Shown here: positions 43,453 through 52,219 of the stretch, one piece after another
How positions within the stretch are numbered: position 1 is the first letter of the stretch
Layout of the letters: each line of letters opens with the position of its first letter
Assembly (NCBI GenBank): GCA_013297995.1
Contig: JAAFJB010000016.1
Coordinates: forward strand, 1-52,504
Direction of reading: 5' to 3'
Length of the DNA stretch: 52,504 bases
From: Chitinophagales bacterium
Lineage (GTDB): Bacteria > Bacteroidota > Bacteroidia > Chitinophagales > Chitinophagaceae
The notes under the pieces: generated by a model
What the model was told of the DNA's origin: nothing
Database searches by the model: none
What the model saw: only the letters and a program-made list of their open reading frames with translations
Position numbers and translations under genes: made by a program

Positions 43453-43480
43453 TTTGTATGCAAGGGGGTAACTAGTTTTG
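43453..43480 (+). promoter_or_regulatory. Promoter of the DUF6266 gene
   Basis: TTTG (43453-43456), a 16-bp spacer and TAGTTTTG (43473-43480), matching the Bacteroidota TTTG / TAnnTTTG pattern. The start codon is 80 bp further on, leaving a leader of about 70 nt that contains CACCGGTG and CCCG/CGGG short palindromes (43490-43525). Confidence 0.6.
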
Positions 43481-43560
43481 CATTTGTACAAAATCACCGG
43501 TGAGCCCGTCTGCAGCGGGAAGTAAACCAAATTTTAAAACCATTCAAAAAAAACAATCAA

Positions 43561-44202
43561 ATGGGAACATTCAACAAAGGAATCCTAGGTGGATTCTCCG
43601 GAAAAGTAGGCAATGTAATCGGGAGCAACTGGAAGGGTAAAAATGTACTTCGCAGTTTACCGGTACGCAGCAGTAAAGACGCCACAGCGGCGCAGCTAAA
43701 CCAGCAAGAGAAGTTTGGTTTGGTGATGGGTTTTATGAGTGGCATGTCTCCTTTGCTAGAAACCAGTTTTAAGGCTTATGCCAAAGGGGTTTCAGGCGTA
43801 AATGCGGCCATATCTTTCAACCTACAAAATGCCATTAGTGGTATTGTTTCACCGTTCAGTATCAACTACGCTTATGCCTTGGTGAGCAGGGGCGATTTGC
43901 CCAATGTGCTTACTGCAACAGCAGTGGCAGAAACTGGCAATCGGGTTAAGTATAGTTGGGCCAACAACCAAGGTTTTGGAAAAGCCAAGGGAACGGATAA
44001 AGCCATTGTAGTGGTTCATTGTGCGGCATTAAAGCAGAGTATTTATTTAGTGGGAGCTGCTGAGCGCAGTGTGCTTACCCAGCTGATAGATGCGTCTGCA
44101 TTTAGTGGTGAAACGGTGGAGACATGGCTGGCTTTTATCAGTGCCAATGGCTCGGTTGTATCGAACAGTTTTTATACGGGTTCGGTAAATATTGCGCCCT
44201 AG
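43561..44202 (+). CDS. DUF6266 family protein
   Basis: 213 residues. The N-terminus is typical of DUF6266: MGTFNKGILGGFSGKVGNVIGSNWKGKNVLRSLP. It is followed by a helical stretch and a beta-rich C-terminal half (VKYSWANNQGFGKAKGTDKAIVV; FSGETVETWLAFISANG). There is no signal peptide. The family is widespread and often multicopy in Bacteroidota, of unknown function; phage-like or secreted structural roles have been guessed. It has its own promoter and operator-like palindrome and precedes a small membrane protein gene. Confidence 0.82.
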   Translation: MGTFNKGILGGFSGKVGNVIGSNWKGKNVLRSLPVRSSKDATAAQLNQQEKFGLVMGFMSGMSPLLETSFKAYAKGVSGVNAAISFNLQNAISGIVSPFSINYAYALVSRGDLPNVLTATAVAETGNRVKYSWANNQGFGKAKGTDKAIVVVHCAALKQSIYLVGAAERSVLTQLIDASAFSGETVETWLAFISANGSVVSNSFYTGSVNIAP

Positions 44203-44269
44203 TAATCTACTGTGGTTGGTGCGCACAACCTATGAGTAGAAAGCGAAGCAGTAAACCAATTATGTAACC

Positions 44270-44301
44270 ATAGGTGCTGCTGCGCAAGCGGTAGCACCTA
44301 T
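44270..44301 (+). repeat. Hairpin between DUF6266 and small membrane protein genes
   Basis: ATAGGTGCT (44270-44278) and AGCACCTAT (44293-44301) are perfect inverted arms around a 14-nt GC-rich loop, 16 bp before the next start codon. It is not followed by a T-run, so it may be an mRNA-processing or translation-control hairpin. Its core GGTGCT/AGCACC is the same as that of the operator palindrome at 43427. Confidence 0.45.
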
Positions 44302-44316
44302 TAAAAAAGAAGCATT

Positions 44317-44529
44317 ATGAAGGAGTTAATGAAAAGGGCAAAATCGCCCACCCCTCATTTTTTTGTGCGACTGCGTAATATTGGGTTAGCATTAACCAGT
44401 ATATCGGCAGTAATAATGGCAGCGCCCATTGCATTACCAGCATTACTGGTAAGCATAGCGGGATATACGGCAGTAGCGGGAGGTATCGCTAGTGCGGTAA
44501 GCCAGTTGGGAATCAAAAAAGAGGAGTAA
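44317..44529 (+). CDS. Small two-helix membrane protein
   Basis: 70 residues: a basic start (MKELMKRAKSPTPHFFVRLRN), two hydrophobic Ala/Gly-rich helices (about 23-41 and 43-62), and an acidic end. This size and pattern recur beside DUF6266 or phage-like genes in Bacteroidota, where a holin-like role has been suggested without proof. It is followed by a strong terminator, which makes DUF6266 and this gene one unit. Confidence 0.6.
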   Translation: MKELMKRAKSPTPHFFVRLRNIGLALTSISAVIMAAPIALPALLVSIAGYTAVAGGIASAVSQLGIKKEE

Positions 44530-44537
44530 TAGTACTA

Positions 44538-44561
44538 GGGGGGCGTTTGCCCCCCTTTTTA
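44538..44561 (+). terminator. Rho-independent terminator
   Basis: GGGGGGC pairs with GCCCCCC around GTTT and is followed by TTTTT. It ends the DUF6266 / small membrane protein transcript 9 bp past the last stop. Confidence 0.9.
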
Positions 44562-44585
44562 TACTTGTAGGTTTTGGTACGCTTC

Positions 44586-44600
44586 TTTTAGGACGAGACA
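44586..44600 (-). repeat. Insertion-sequence end-like stub
   Basis: TTTTAGGACGAGACA is the inverted complement of the IS-like end at 52378 (TGTCTCGTCCTGAAA), with one mismatch. No transposase gene or second end adjoins it, so it may be a relic of an element that has been lost. Confidence 0.4.
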
Positions 44601-44612
44601 GGGATTTTCAAT

Positions 44613-44912
44613 TTAAGCAATTGGTAGGTTATTGGGATTTCTTTTATTATGAAAGCAAGAAAGTACTCGCACTGTATTTTTATTTTCATTGATGATAAAA
44701 TAAAGCGAATGCGGAAAATGCTTAATCCTCAACGCCCGAATTTTACTATAGTGAACTCTATAGAAAGGATTTGTCTCCAATATGCAGTAGGCTTCTTGGA
44801 GTGCGGAAATAAAATTTATAGGAGCGTTTATGCTGTACAGAGCATAATAATCAATGGCGTTTTCAATTTCTTTTTGAGCTCGTGGCGAAACAATAATTTT
44901 ATGCTGAGCCAT
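44613..44912 (-). CDS. RelE/ParE-family toxin
   Basis: 99 residues from the ATG that gives MAQHKIIVSPRAQKEIENAIDYYALYS, the classic ParE/RelE start with a strand, then two helices. The C-terminal part has RIKHFPHSLYFIINENKNTVRVLSCFHNKRNP, the conserved strand set with the basic cluster before the end. Such toxins either cut mRNA at the ribosome (RelE) or inhibit gyrase (ParE); which one cannot be told. A longer frame to 44984 exists but would run through the antitoxin. It overlaps the antitoxin gene by 14 bp. Confidence 0.85.
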   Translation of the reverse strand: MAQHKIIVSPRAQKEIENAIDYYALYSINAPINFISALQEAYCILETNPFYRVHYSKIRALRIKHFPHSLYFIINENKNTVRVLSCFHNKRNPNNLPIA

Positions 44913-45141
44913 ACTTTTTATTGAGTTGGTTGAGAGACTCATCGGCCGATAGATAAGTGCTTTCATCTTCCTGCAAGCGTTCATCCAAAATGGCTTTCAT
45001 ATCACTCGTGAGTTCAAAATTACTGTCGTGATTCTCTTCTACAATTATAGTAATAGGCTTAGATTTAAAGGTAGCTTTAATAGCATCTAAAATATCGGTG
45101 CTTAGTTCCTGTGCAGATGTTAAATGATATGTGGTGTACAT
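44899..45141 (-). CDS. Antitoxin of the RelE/ParE-type module
   Basis: 80 residues, acidic overall, with no hydrophobic segment; the C-terminal half (ILDERLQEDESTYLSADESLNQLNKKYG) is the flexible helix expected to wrap the toxin. It precedes and overlaps the toxin gene, the usual order. The N-terminal part is not a clear ribbon-helix-helix, so self-repression is uncertain. Identification rests mainly on its position and charge. Confidence 0.75.
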   Translation of the reverse strand: MYTTYHLTSAQELSTDILDAIKATFKSKPITIIVEENHDSNFELTSDMKAILDERLQEDESTYLSADESLNQLNKKYGSA

Positions 45142-45479
45142 AATATCTTATTTAAATTTTAGGCTTTGATCCATCACAAAATAAGCCACGAGATGTATCT
45201 ATTGGTGCTCGGCTCATACTTTTTTCACCTAATTAATAGTTTTGCTCAGGGCTTAATTCATAAGTGAATATAGTGTAAATTCATATTGAAATATTCACCT
45301 TACTGAACCATCTCTATAAAAACCAATAAGTCGGTTGTACAGATCCGCTATAGCCGTTGGTAAAATGCTACACTGGATTGCAAGTAGATATGTAGTAATT
45401 AAACTACATTAATACAGATTATAATACTACAATATAAATAAAAGTTAAAAGGGTAATATTGGAGTACAAAAATCCGTAC
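45142..45479. other. AT-rich intergenic region with inverted repeats
   Basis: A 338-bp gap between the antitoxin start (minus) and the Rhs locus (plus), without a convincing gene. It contains GTGAATAT...ATATTCAC at about 45262-45296 and a perfect ATGTAGT-N6-ACTACAT at 45390-45409, both possible regulator sites. It should hold the promoters of the toxin-antitoxin pair and of the Rhs locus, but no clear TAnnTTTG box was found. Confidence 0.5.
45390..45409. repeat. Inverted repeat, operator candidate
   Basis: ATGTAGT and ACTACAT separated by AATTAA, a perfect 20-bp palindrome about 70 bp before the Rhs N-terminal fragment. Further partial copies of ACTAC follow at 45425-45431. Confidence 0.4.
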
Positions 45480-45644
45480 ATGCCAGCCCTACCAAGAATC
45501 TACTATAAGCACCTATGGATAATTGTACTGGTGACATTGGTATTGGGACTACAGGGTCAGGATCGGCAAGACCCACCAGATAGTACGGTAAAAAGCAAGG
45601 AGTTGTTGATGCAGTTGGGCACTTATTCCGGAACAAATAAATGA
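45480..45644 (+). pseudogene. 5' remnant of the Rhs gene (signal peptide fragment)
   Basis: Encodes MPALPRIYYKHLWIIVLV, a hydrophobic helix and a short polar stretch, then stops after 54 codons at TAA 45642-45644. A signal-like start of this kind opens full-length Bacteroidota Rhs proteins, in which several hundred residues (including a DUF6443 domain) come before the YD repeats. Here those residues are missing and the frame changes: the YD-repeat frame is already open from 45610, overlapping this fragment. This is best read as the 5' scar of an internal deletion. Confidence 0.6.
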
Positions 45645-45681
45645 ACTTTGTTTTAGGTACCATTATGATGGTCGCAACCGC

Positions 45682-48600
45682 ATGATCGCCAAAAAAGTAC
45701 CGGGTGCAGGATGGGTGTATATGGTGTACGACAGGCGAGATAGGCTTGCCTATACACAGGATGCCAATATGCGAAGCCAAAATAAATGGATGACCACTTT
45801 ATATGATGAATTAAACCGACCCATAGCCACTGGTATGATTGTGTATGGGGGAACAAGGGATCAGTTACAAGCAATATTAGATGCCCACTACGATGCAGCA
45901 CAATCTACCAGCACGGCCATTAATTTTATGGCACCTGACCTGCTGTATGTAAGTGAACGCCAAGCAGGCAAGCAGATTTATAGGGCAGTAAATGCCATTG
46001 AGTTCAGCAATGAGTTTACCATAGAAGATGGGGCGAGTGTTGAAACCATTTTAGAGCCATCGGTATTGAGTACGCAGACTATTTTATTAAACTACAATCC
46101 CTTCCCCGACAACCCTAATTTTATACCCCTTACGTTACAGTATTACGACGATTATAGTTCCACCCAAAAAACCTATACTACGGCCAATAACCACAAAATA
46201 GATGGGGGCAGTAATGCGTATCCAGAGGCATTGCCAACAACGGCGAGTGTATTAACAAGGGGTATGCCCACGGTAACCCGGGTGAGGGTATTAGAAGATA
46301 TAAATAATTTGGGATTGGGCAGTTGGCTAGAAACAGTGGTATATTATGATGATAAGGGCAGGGCTATACAAACGCAGAGCGATAACTATAAAAACGGAAC
46401 CGATATTACCACCACCCGCTATGATTTTACGGGCAAGCCCATCACGGTCTACCAAACCCATAGCAATGCGGCAGCGGGAGCCAGCACGATCACCAAGACC
46501 AACCTAAACTACGACCATGCAAGTAGGTTACAAAATGTACAAAAAACAATCAATGATAATGCAGCCACCACGCGCTATATTACCCGCAATACCTACGATG
46601 AACTGGGGCAGTTAAAGCAAAAATTATTGGGTCAGAAGCAGGGAAGCCCTACCGAGTTAGAAACCCTGAACTATGAGTACAATATCAGGGGATGGTTAAA
46701 GGGGGTAAACAAAGACTATGCAACAGCGCAGCAGAGCAACAACTGGTTTGGGATGGAATTAAGTTACGACTATGGGTTTAGTAATAACCAGTACAATGGC
46801 AATATATCGGGCGGTAAATGGCGCAGTAAGGGCGATGGGGAACAGCGTGCTTATGGTTATGGTTATGATGCAGCCAACAGGTTGCTGAGAGCAGATTTTA
46901 CGCAGAACAATGGAGGCTGGAATCAATCAGCGGGACTGAACTTTACTACACTGATGGGTGATGGCGTAAACCACACAAGTGCTTATGATGCCAATGGTAA
47001 TATTAAGGGTATGCAGCAGTGGGGAGTAAAGCTGAATACCAGCAGCCAGATAGATCAACTAACTTATGGGTATAATACCAGCAGCAATAAATTAAATGCA
47101 GTAACAGATGCCATAGCAGCGGATCAGAAACTGGGAGATTTTACGGATAAGAATACAAGTGGTAATGATTATGCCTACGATAATAATGGCAACCTAGTAC
47201 AGGACAAGAACAAAGACATAACGAGCATAAGCTACAATCATTTAAACCTGCCTTATGAGCTAACGGTAACAGGTAAGGGAACCATCAAATATATTTATGA
47301 TGCAGTGGGAAACAAGTTGGAGAAACGAACGGTAGAAACAAGCCCACAAAGCAAGACCACGAAAACGGCTTATCTCAATGGATATATCTACCAAAATGAC
47401 AGCCTACAGTATTTTGGTCATGAAGAAGGCCGTATCAGAATCATCGGAACCTCGGGTGGTCAGAATGTGGGGTATGTATATGATTATTTTATAAAAGATC
47501 ATTTGGGCAATACCAGGGTGGTATTAACGGACGAGGAAAAGACGGATGCTTATCCAGTGGCTAGTCTGGAAGCCAATACCCTCAACAGTGAGAAATTATA
47601 TTATACCATCCCCGATGATGCAGCAACAAGGGTGAACAAGAATACAGTAGCAGGCTATCCCACAGATGGTTATACCAATCCCAATGATTTTATACAAAAG
47701 CTCAATGGCAATGGAACAAAGGTGGGCACCAGCATCACTTTAAAAGTAATGGCGGGCGATAGTTATAATATAAGAGCCAATAGTTGGTATCGGTTAAATG
47801 GAGCAAGTCCAGCAACACCCATCTCACCTATAAGTAGCATAGTTGCGAACTTAATTAATGGAGTATCAGCAGCGAGTGGGGGCAAGGCAACCATAGCAGC
47901 CTTGCAGGGTGGTGGGGTATTAGACCCCGCAGTAACCAATTTCTTGGGCACACAAACGGCAGATCCGAACAAGCCCAAAGCCTACCTCAACTGGATATTA
48001 TTAGATGAGCAGTTTAAATATGCAGGTGGAAGTTTTGAGCAGGTAGGAGCGAATGAAGAGTTTAAAACATTTGTGAAAACAAGTTTGGCAGTGAATAAGA
48101 ATGGATATTTGTATATTTATGTTAGTAATGAAACACCGAATATTGATGTTTATTTTGACAATATGCAAGTAACCCATACGAGAGGACCTTTGTTGGAGGA
48201 GACGCATTACGGACCTTGGGGGAATACACTGGTAGGAATCTCCTCACATGCTGCCAGTAAACTTGAAAATAAATACAAATACAACGGCAAGGAAAAGCAA
48301 GACAAAGAGTTCTCCGATGGTAGTGGGTTAGAGTTGTATGATTACGGTGCGAGATTTTATGATCAGCAAATAGGTAGATGGAATGTTGTTGACCCAATGG
48401 CTGATATAATGCGTAGATGGTCGCCATACAATTATGCTTTTAATAATCCTGTACGTTTTATAGACCCTGATGGTACAACACCGGGAGATTTCTATAATGA
48501 AAAGGGTAAATACATTGGCACTGATGGAAAAGATGATGGAAAGAATTATGTAATAAAAACAACCAAGGCTACAACTGAGCTTTACGGAAAGGATAACTAC

Positions 48601-49098
48601 ACGGAGAAAGGCAAATCAACTCCTATTTCAACTGAAGTGGCAGAAAAAACGGAAACTGAAATAAAGAATGGAAATTTTAGTGCCGATGTCATGAAAAATG
48701 TTGTTGAAGTTGGCTCTTCAAAGACGATGGAGAAAATGACAGAGATTGTCTCAAAGGATGATGGTTCTGGTGGTACAAAATCAGCTAATAATAAAGAATA
48801 TGGCGGCAAAATTGATGGTGTTAAAGTAAGCGAATTAAAGGCAGGGGAAGTTGGCGATCCCTCGAAGGGAAAGAATGCAAGTATTTCTTCTACTGACCGT
48901 ATCGATTTTCATAGTCACCCAAGTGGGGATAGGAAAGTACTAGGTGGAACTGCAATGTGGGTACAGCCGCCATCAGCAACAGATATAAAAGGAGCAAAAG
49001 GAACAGACTACGTTTTTGCGATGAAACAAGGCACTATTTATATCTATACTAGTAAAGGTGTCGTAGCTACTGTTCCAGTATCAACTTTTAAAAAATAA
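45682..49098 (+). CDS. Rhs/YD-repeat protein with JAMM-metalloprotease-like C-terminal tail, 5' truncated
   Basis: 1138 codons from the first ATG; the frame is open from 45610 without a start. Residues about 200-620 hold YD-type repeats ([44 protein letters not shown]). The Rhs core ends with [26 protein letters not shown] and [10 protein letters not shown] near residue 930. The variable tail (about 931-1138) carries HSHPSG (His1077, His1079) and PPSATD (Ser1098, Asp1101), a JAMM/JAB metal site like that of RadC but with a longer loop. Loss of the signal and N-terminal half suggests it is not exported. A candidate immunity gene follows 3 bp downstream. Confidence 0.82.
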   Translation: MIAKKVPGAGWVYMVYDRRDRLAYTQDANMRSQNKWMTTLYDELNRPIATGMIVYGGTRDQLQAILDAHYDAAQSTSTAINFMAPDLLYVSERQAGKQIYRAVNAIEFSNEFTIEDGASVETILEPSVLSTQTILLNYNPFPDNPNFIPLTLQYYDDYSSTQKTYTTANNHKIDGGSNAYPEALPTTASVLTRGMPTVTRVRVLEDINNLGLGSWLETVVYYDDKGRAIQTQSDNYKNGTDITTTRYDFTGKPITVYQTHSNAAAGASTITKTNLNYDHASRLQNVQKTINDNAATTRYITRNTYDELGQLKQKLLGQKQGSPTELETLNYEYNIRGWLKGVNKDYATAQQSNNWFGMELSYDYGFSNNQYNGNISGGKWRSKGDGEQRAYGYGYDAANRLLRADFTQNNGGWNQSAGLNFTTLMGDGVNHTSAYDANGNIKGMQQWGVKLNTSSQIDQLTYGYNTSSNKLNAVTDAIAADQKLGDFTDKNTSGNDYAYDNNGNLVQDKNKDITSISYNHLNLPYELTVTGKGTIKYIYDAVGNKLEKRTVETSPQSKTTKTAYLNGYIYQNDSLQYFGHEEGRIRIIGTSGGQNVGYVYDYFIKDHLGNTRVVLTDEEKTDAYPVASLEANTLNSEKLYYTIPDDAATRVNKNTVAGYPTDGYTNPNDFIQKLNGNGTKVGTSITLKVMAGDSYNIRANSWYRLNGASPATPISPISSIVANLINGVSAASGGKATIAALQGGGVLDPAVTNFLGTQTADPNKPKAYLNWILLDEQFKYAGGSFEQVGANEEFKTFVKTSLAVNKNGYLYIYVSNETPNIDVYFDNMQVTHTRGPLLEETHYGPWGNTLVGISSHAASKLENKYKYNGKEKQDKEFSDGSGLELYDYGARFYDQQIGRWNVVDPMADIMRRWSPYNYAFNNPVRFIDPDGTTPGDFYNEKGKYIGTDGKDDGKNYVIKTTKATTELYGKDNYTEKGKSTPISTEVAEKTETEIKNGNFSADVMKNVVEVGSSKTMEKMTEIVSKDDGSGGTKSANNKEYGGKIDGVKVSELKAGEVGDPSKGKNASISSTDRIDFHSHPSGDRKVLGGTAMWVQPPSATDIKGAKGTDYVFAMKQGTIYIYTSKGVVATVPVSTFKK
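46894..47051 (+). repeat. Rhs segment copied at 52220-52377
   Basis: 158 bp of the YD-repeat region identical to 52220-52377 except for one base (T/C in the AATGGYAAT triplet). The constant offset is 5326. Confidence 0.95.
47389..48209 (+). repeat. Rhs core segment, copy 1 of an 821-bp direct repeat
   Basis: Aligns without gaps to 49940-50760 (offset 2551 at both ends). It covers the last part of the Rhs core up to the ETHY segment, after which the tails differ completely. This is the usual pattern of tail exchange by recombination in the conserved core. Confidence 0.93.
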
Positions 49099-49101
49099 GC
49101 T

Positions 49102-49527
49102 ATGAAAATCTCATTTGGTATTGTTTTTTTGTTAATAGTAATAATGTCATTTAAACTAAAGACCGACAATGTATTACTTTATAAGCAATCTTTAATTAGT
49201 CATGTTTCTACAGTAAATGCTGATACTATTTATATTTTAAAATGTTCTGATATTGAATTGCCTTCTAAAATCGGCAAGTATACTATTGTTGACATAAGTG
49301 AGAATACAAGCTTGTTTCTCAATAATAAATTATCACTGTATGCAATAAAGCTAACTCCTGTTGAAATTAGCAGGGGAACTATTGAAATTATCCTTGTTGA
49401 TTATATTATACAAAATAATGCTGGTGAGGTTATGATGAGTAATACGGGAAGTGTTATTTATAGCTATAAATATGAAAGCAAAAGCAATAGGTATACACTA
49501 GTAAAGAAAGTAAAATATACTATCTAA
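49102..49527 (+). CDS. Candidate immunity protein for the JAMM-tailed Rhs protein
   Basis: 141 residues with an N-terminal hydrophobic helix (ISFGIVFLLIVIMSF), so probably secreted or membrane-anchored, then a beta-rich domain without a recognised fold. It starts 3 bp after the Rhs stop, the usual place for an immunity gene. The pairing is inferred from position only. Confidence 0.6.
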   Translation: MKISFGIVFLLIVIMSFKLKTDNVLLYKQSLISHVSTVNADTIYILKCSDIELPSKIGKYTIVDISENTSLFLNNKLSLYAIKLTPVEISRGTIEIILVDYIIQNNAGEVMMSNTGSVIYSYKYESKSNRYTLVKKVKYTI

Positions 49528-49585
49528 TTAATGATACAGCAGTTGGGCAACCTTATTATCAACCTAGCAAAAAAAAGAATAGAAG

Positions 49586-49882
49586 ATGAGGAGAATGAAA
49601 GAAAAATATAAGGTTATGCTGATTGTACTATTTTGTTTATTGTCTGTCTGTCTATATTACAACAGTGGGTACTACATCAGAAAATATGAGTGGAAGCATA
49701 GTCAAAAAAGTTCATTTGGCGATTGAATAGAGTTTGATGACACTCTCTATTCTTTGAAGTGGAGAGCAGTATATAAGAATGATAAGGCAGTAGGGAAAAT
49801 TATTTTTTGTTTTGAAAGTTACTTGATTGTATATGTTAGTGAAGATGATGTAGGAATTGGTTACTATTGTAAAAAGAAATAG
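49586..49882 (+). pseudogene. Small membrane protein gene broken by an in-frame TGA
   Basis: A 98-codon frame from ATG 49586 to TAG 49882 is interrupted once, by TGA at 49724-49726 (codon 47). Before it comes a basic start and a hydrophobic helix (VMLIVLFCLLSVCLYY); after it an acidic and aromatic region (EFDDTLYSLKWRAVYK ... VGIGYYCKKK). The gene lies between two Rhs tail units and looks like an orphan immunity gene relic. A shorter frame, ATG 49531 to 49611, overlaps its start and is probably noise. Confidence 0.5.
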
Positions 49883-49939
49883 CGACAGGGGGAAAAAGGA
49901 TATTATATAAACAAGACCAGTTTTAAGTTTTAAGTAAAA

Positions 49940-50760
49940 TACCAAAATGACAGCCTTCAGTATTTTGGTCATGAAGAGGGAAGGGTGAGAATCGTCGGAA
50001 CCTCGGGTGGTCAGAATCTGGGGTATGCGTATGATTATTTTATAAAAGACCATTTAGGCAATACCAGGGTGGTATTAACGGACGAGGAAAAGACGGATGC
50101 TTATCCAGTGGCTAGTTTAGAATCAGGAACAATAAACAGTGAGAAATTATATTATACCATCCCCGATGATGCAGCAACAAGGGTGAATAAAAATACAGTA
50201 GCAGGCTATCCCACAGATAGTTATACCAATCCCAATGATTTTATACAGAAGTTAAATGGCAATGGAACAAAGGTGGGCACCAGCATCACTTTAAAAGTAA
50301 TGTCGGGCGATAGTTACAATATAAGAGCCAATAGCTGGTATCGGTTAAATGGGGCAAGCCCAGCAACACCTATCTCACCCATTAGTAGCATTATAGCCAA
50401 TCTGGTGAACGGGGTATCAGCAGCGAGTGGGGGCAAGGCAACCATAGCAGCATTGCAGGGTGGTGGGGTATTAGACCCCGCAGTAACCAATTTCTTGGGC
50501 ACACAAACGGTAGACCCCAACAAACCCAAAGCGTATTTAAATTGGATATTATTAGATGAGCAGTTTAAATATGCGGGTGGAAGTTTTGAGCAGGTAGGAT
50601 CTAATGAAGAATTTAAAACATTTGTGAAAACAAGTTTACCCATCACCAAAAACGGTTATCTTTATGTTTACATTAGTAATGAAACCCCTAATGTAGATGT
50701 GTTCTTTGATAACTTACAAGTGTGTCATGTGAGAGGGCCTTTGTTGGAGGAGACACATTA
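49940..50760 (+). repeat. Rhs core segment, copy 2 of the direct repeat
   Basis: Begins at TACCAAAATGACAGCC, nine bases after an in-frame TAA (49931-49933), and runs gap-free with 47389-48209. It has no start codon of its own except an internal GTG. Confidence 0.93.
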
Positions 50761-51733
50761 TTATCCCTTCGGACTCACAATGGCAGGGATAAGTTCTAAG
50801 GCGTCAGGCACTTTAAAAAATATGTATAAGTTTGGAGGTAAAGAACTTCAATCGAATGAGTTCAGCGACAATAGCGGTTTAGAGCTGTATGATTTTTCTG
50901 CAAGAAATTACGACCCACAAGTGGGCAGATTTTGGGGAGGCGACAAGAAAGCGGATAAACTTGTTAATTGGTCACCTTACACATACTGTCTAAATAATCC
51001 GATTAAATTTTTTGACCCCGATGGAGAATTTCCTATTGAAATTCATGTCAGAAGCTTTGCCCCATTTAATTGGTTCGGTGGAGGGCTATGGAAAGGTGAT
51101 GGTTATAATAGAGGGTTTTCTACTCAATATGCAGGACATTCTTCAAGAATAAGGCAAATTACTTCTTATGAAACTACTACGATGGCTTCAAGTAGTTCAG
51201 CGTATGGTAATTGGTCAGAGTCTAAATACGGGGCAAGAGCATTTTCAGGTGCAAAGATTGAAGACGACTTTTCTTATGGCAATAGAGTCTATACGCATTT
51301 GGCAGGGAATAATGATGCGTTAGTTCCTAGTATTGACGGAGGCCCAACCCATGATATTGACGTATGGACTGATCTGCATATAGGTGTTGCAGAAAATAAA
51401 GATGGTTCTTCTGTTTTAAGTTTAACTGGCGAATTAGCGGGTGATGGTTTTCCTAGTTCAGAAGCTTTCTTAGTAGACGGTACGGGAAAGAACAAGGTTT
51501 TCTTAGGAGTTGGAGCGGCAAAGGCAGGGCCGAATGAAGGTCCATTTGTCACATTAGCTGGAGATCAGAAGGAGAAACAGTTTGATATTAATCTTCGGAT
51601 TGCTGTTGATAAAAAAGGAAATTTTACAGGCGTTTATTCTACTGATAAGAGTGGGAAGGAGACAATAATTCCGATTGCTGATTGGAACAAGCAATTTGAA
51701 AAACAAAACCCAAGAAGACAATGGGAAAAATAA
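49985..51733 (+). CDS. Orphan Rhs tip with unknown C-terminal tail (silent cassette)
   Basis: 582 codons from GTG 49985; the homology to the main Rhs core already begins at 49940 in the same frame, just after a stop, so there is no natural start or signal. The core part (1-345) ends with YDFSARNYDPQVGRFW and NPIKFFDPDG. The tail (about 346-582) differs fully from that of the first Rhs gene and matches no toxin family I recognise; it includes HLAGNNDALVP, THDIDVWTDLHIG and VFLGVGAAKAGPNEG. It is likely a donor cassette that can replace the tail of the main gene by recombination. The last 13 bp overlap the next gene. Confidence 0.72.
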   Translation: MRIVGTSGGQNLGYAYDYFIKDHLGNTRVVLTDEEKTDAYPVASLESGTINSEKLYYTIPDDAATRVNKNTVAGYPTDSYTNPNDFIQKLNGNGTKVGTSITLKVMSGDSYNIRANSWYRLNGASPATPISPISSIIANLVNGVSAASGGKATIAALQGGGVLDPAVTNFLGTQTVDPNKPKAYLNWILLDEQFKYAGGSFEQVGSNEEFKTFVKTSLPITKNGYLYVYISNETPNVDVFFDNLQVCHVRGPLLEETHYYPFGLTMAGISSKASGTLKNMYKFGGKELQSNEFSDNSGLELYDFSARNYDPQVGRFWGGDKKADKLVNWSPYTYCLNNPIKFFDPDGEFPIEIHVRSFAPFNWFGGGLWKGDGYNRGFSTQYAGHSSRIRQITSYETTTMASSSSAYGNWSESKYGARAFSGAKIEDDFSYGNRVYTHLAGNNDALVPSIDGGPTHDIDVWTDLHIGVAENKDGSSVLSLTGELAGDGFPSSEAFLVDGTGKNKVFLGVGAAKAGPNEGPFVTLAGDQKEKQFDINLRIAVDKKGNFTGVYSTDKSGKETIIPIADWNKQFEKQNPRRQWEK

Positions 51734-52122
51734 AATTTTCACTCATTACCTCTGCTATATTGGTTGTGAGTTCTTTTGTGCCAGTTATTCAAATATTGAT
51801 ATTAACGGCGGATGGTGCCTTTTTAAGCCTCTTTGCAAGTAGTGATACCAAGACAATTTTTTTAATAAATGGGATTGCTTCTTTGCTTATGCTTGTACTT
51901 TTTTACTTTGCTAAATCTACTATTGCAAAGTCCTTTTCAATATTGGGCTTTTTGTTCTTCTTCCTGCCCTTGCTTTTTTATTCAACAGGAAATTTATTTA
52001 CAGATGAAACAGGAAGTCTGCGGTTAGAGAATTTTTACTTTCTGCAATTTTTAATAGTAGGGATTGTAGCAGGTATATTACTTGCACTAATAGAACTAAT
52101 AAAAACAAAAGCATCTCAATGA
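51721..52122 (+). CDS. Four-helix membrane protein, candidate immunity protein
   Basis: 133 residues with four hydrophobic helices: about 7-30, 45-62, 68-88 and 107-126 (FLIVGIVAGILLALIEL). It overlaps the end of the orphan Rhs tip by 13 bp, which implies translational coupling, the usual link between a toxin tail and its immunity gene. A membrane-embedded immunity protein would suggest that the toxin tail acts on or through the inner membrane. No family recognised; the role is inferred from position. Confidence 0.62.
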   Translation: MGKIKFSLITSAILVVSSFVPVIQILILTADGAFLSLFASSDTKTIFLINGIASLLMLVLFYFAKSTIAKSFSILGFLFFFLPLLFYSTGNLFTDETGSLRLENFYFLQFLIVGIVAGILLALIELIKTKASQ

Positions 52123-52219
52123 GCGGCTTTTGTTTTAGGTATCTCACGCCGGAAATAGCTCATGAAAAGAAAGGAGAATTTACTAAAAGCCAGAAAGTAT
52201 ATCCAAAGGAAAAGAAGCC

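Noticed and set aside
44649..44924. Plus-strand frame of 91 codons opposite the toxin gene
   Set aside because: It lies antisense to a well-supported RelE/ParE toxin and has no domain pattern.
46400..47400. YD repeats as a CRISPR or simple tandem DNA array
   Set aside because: The repetition is at protein level with variable spacing; the DNA is not repeated in regular units.
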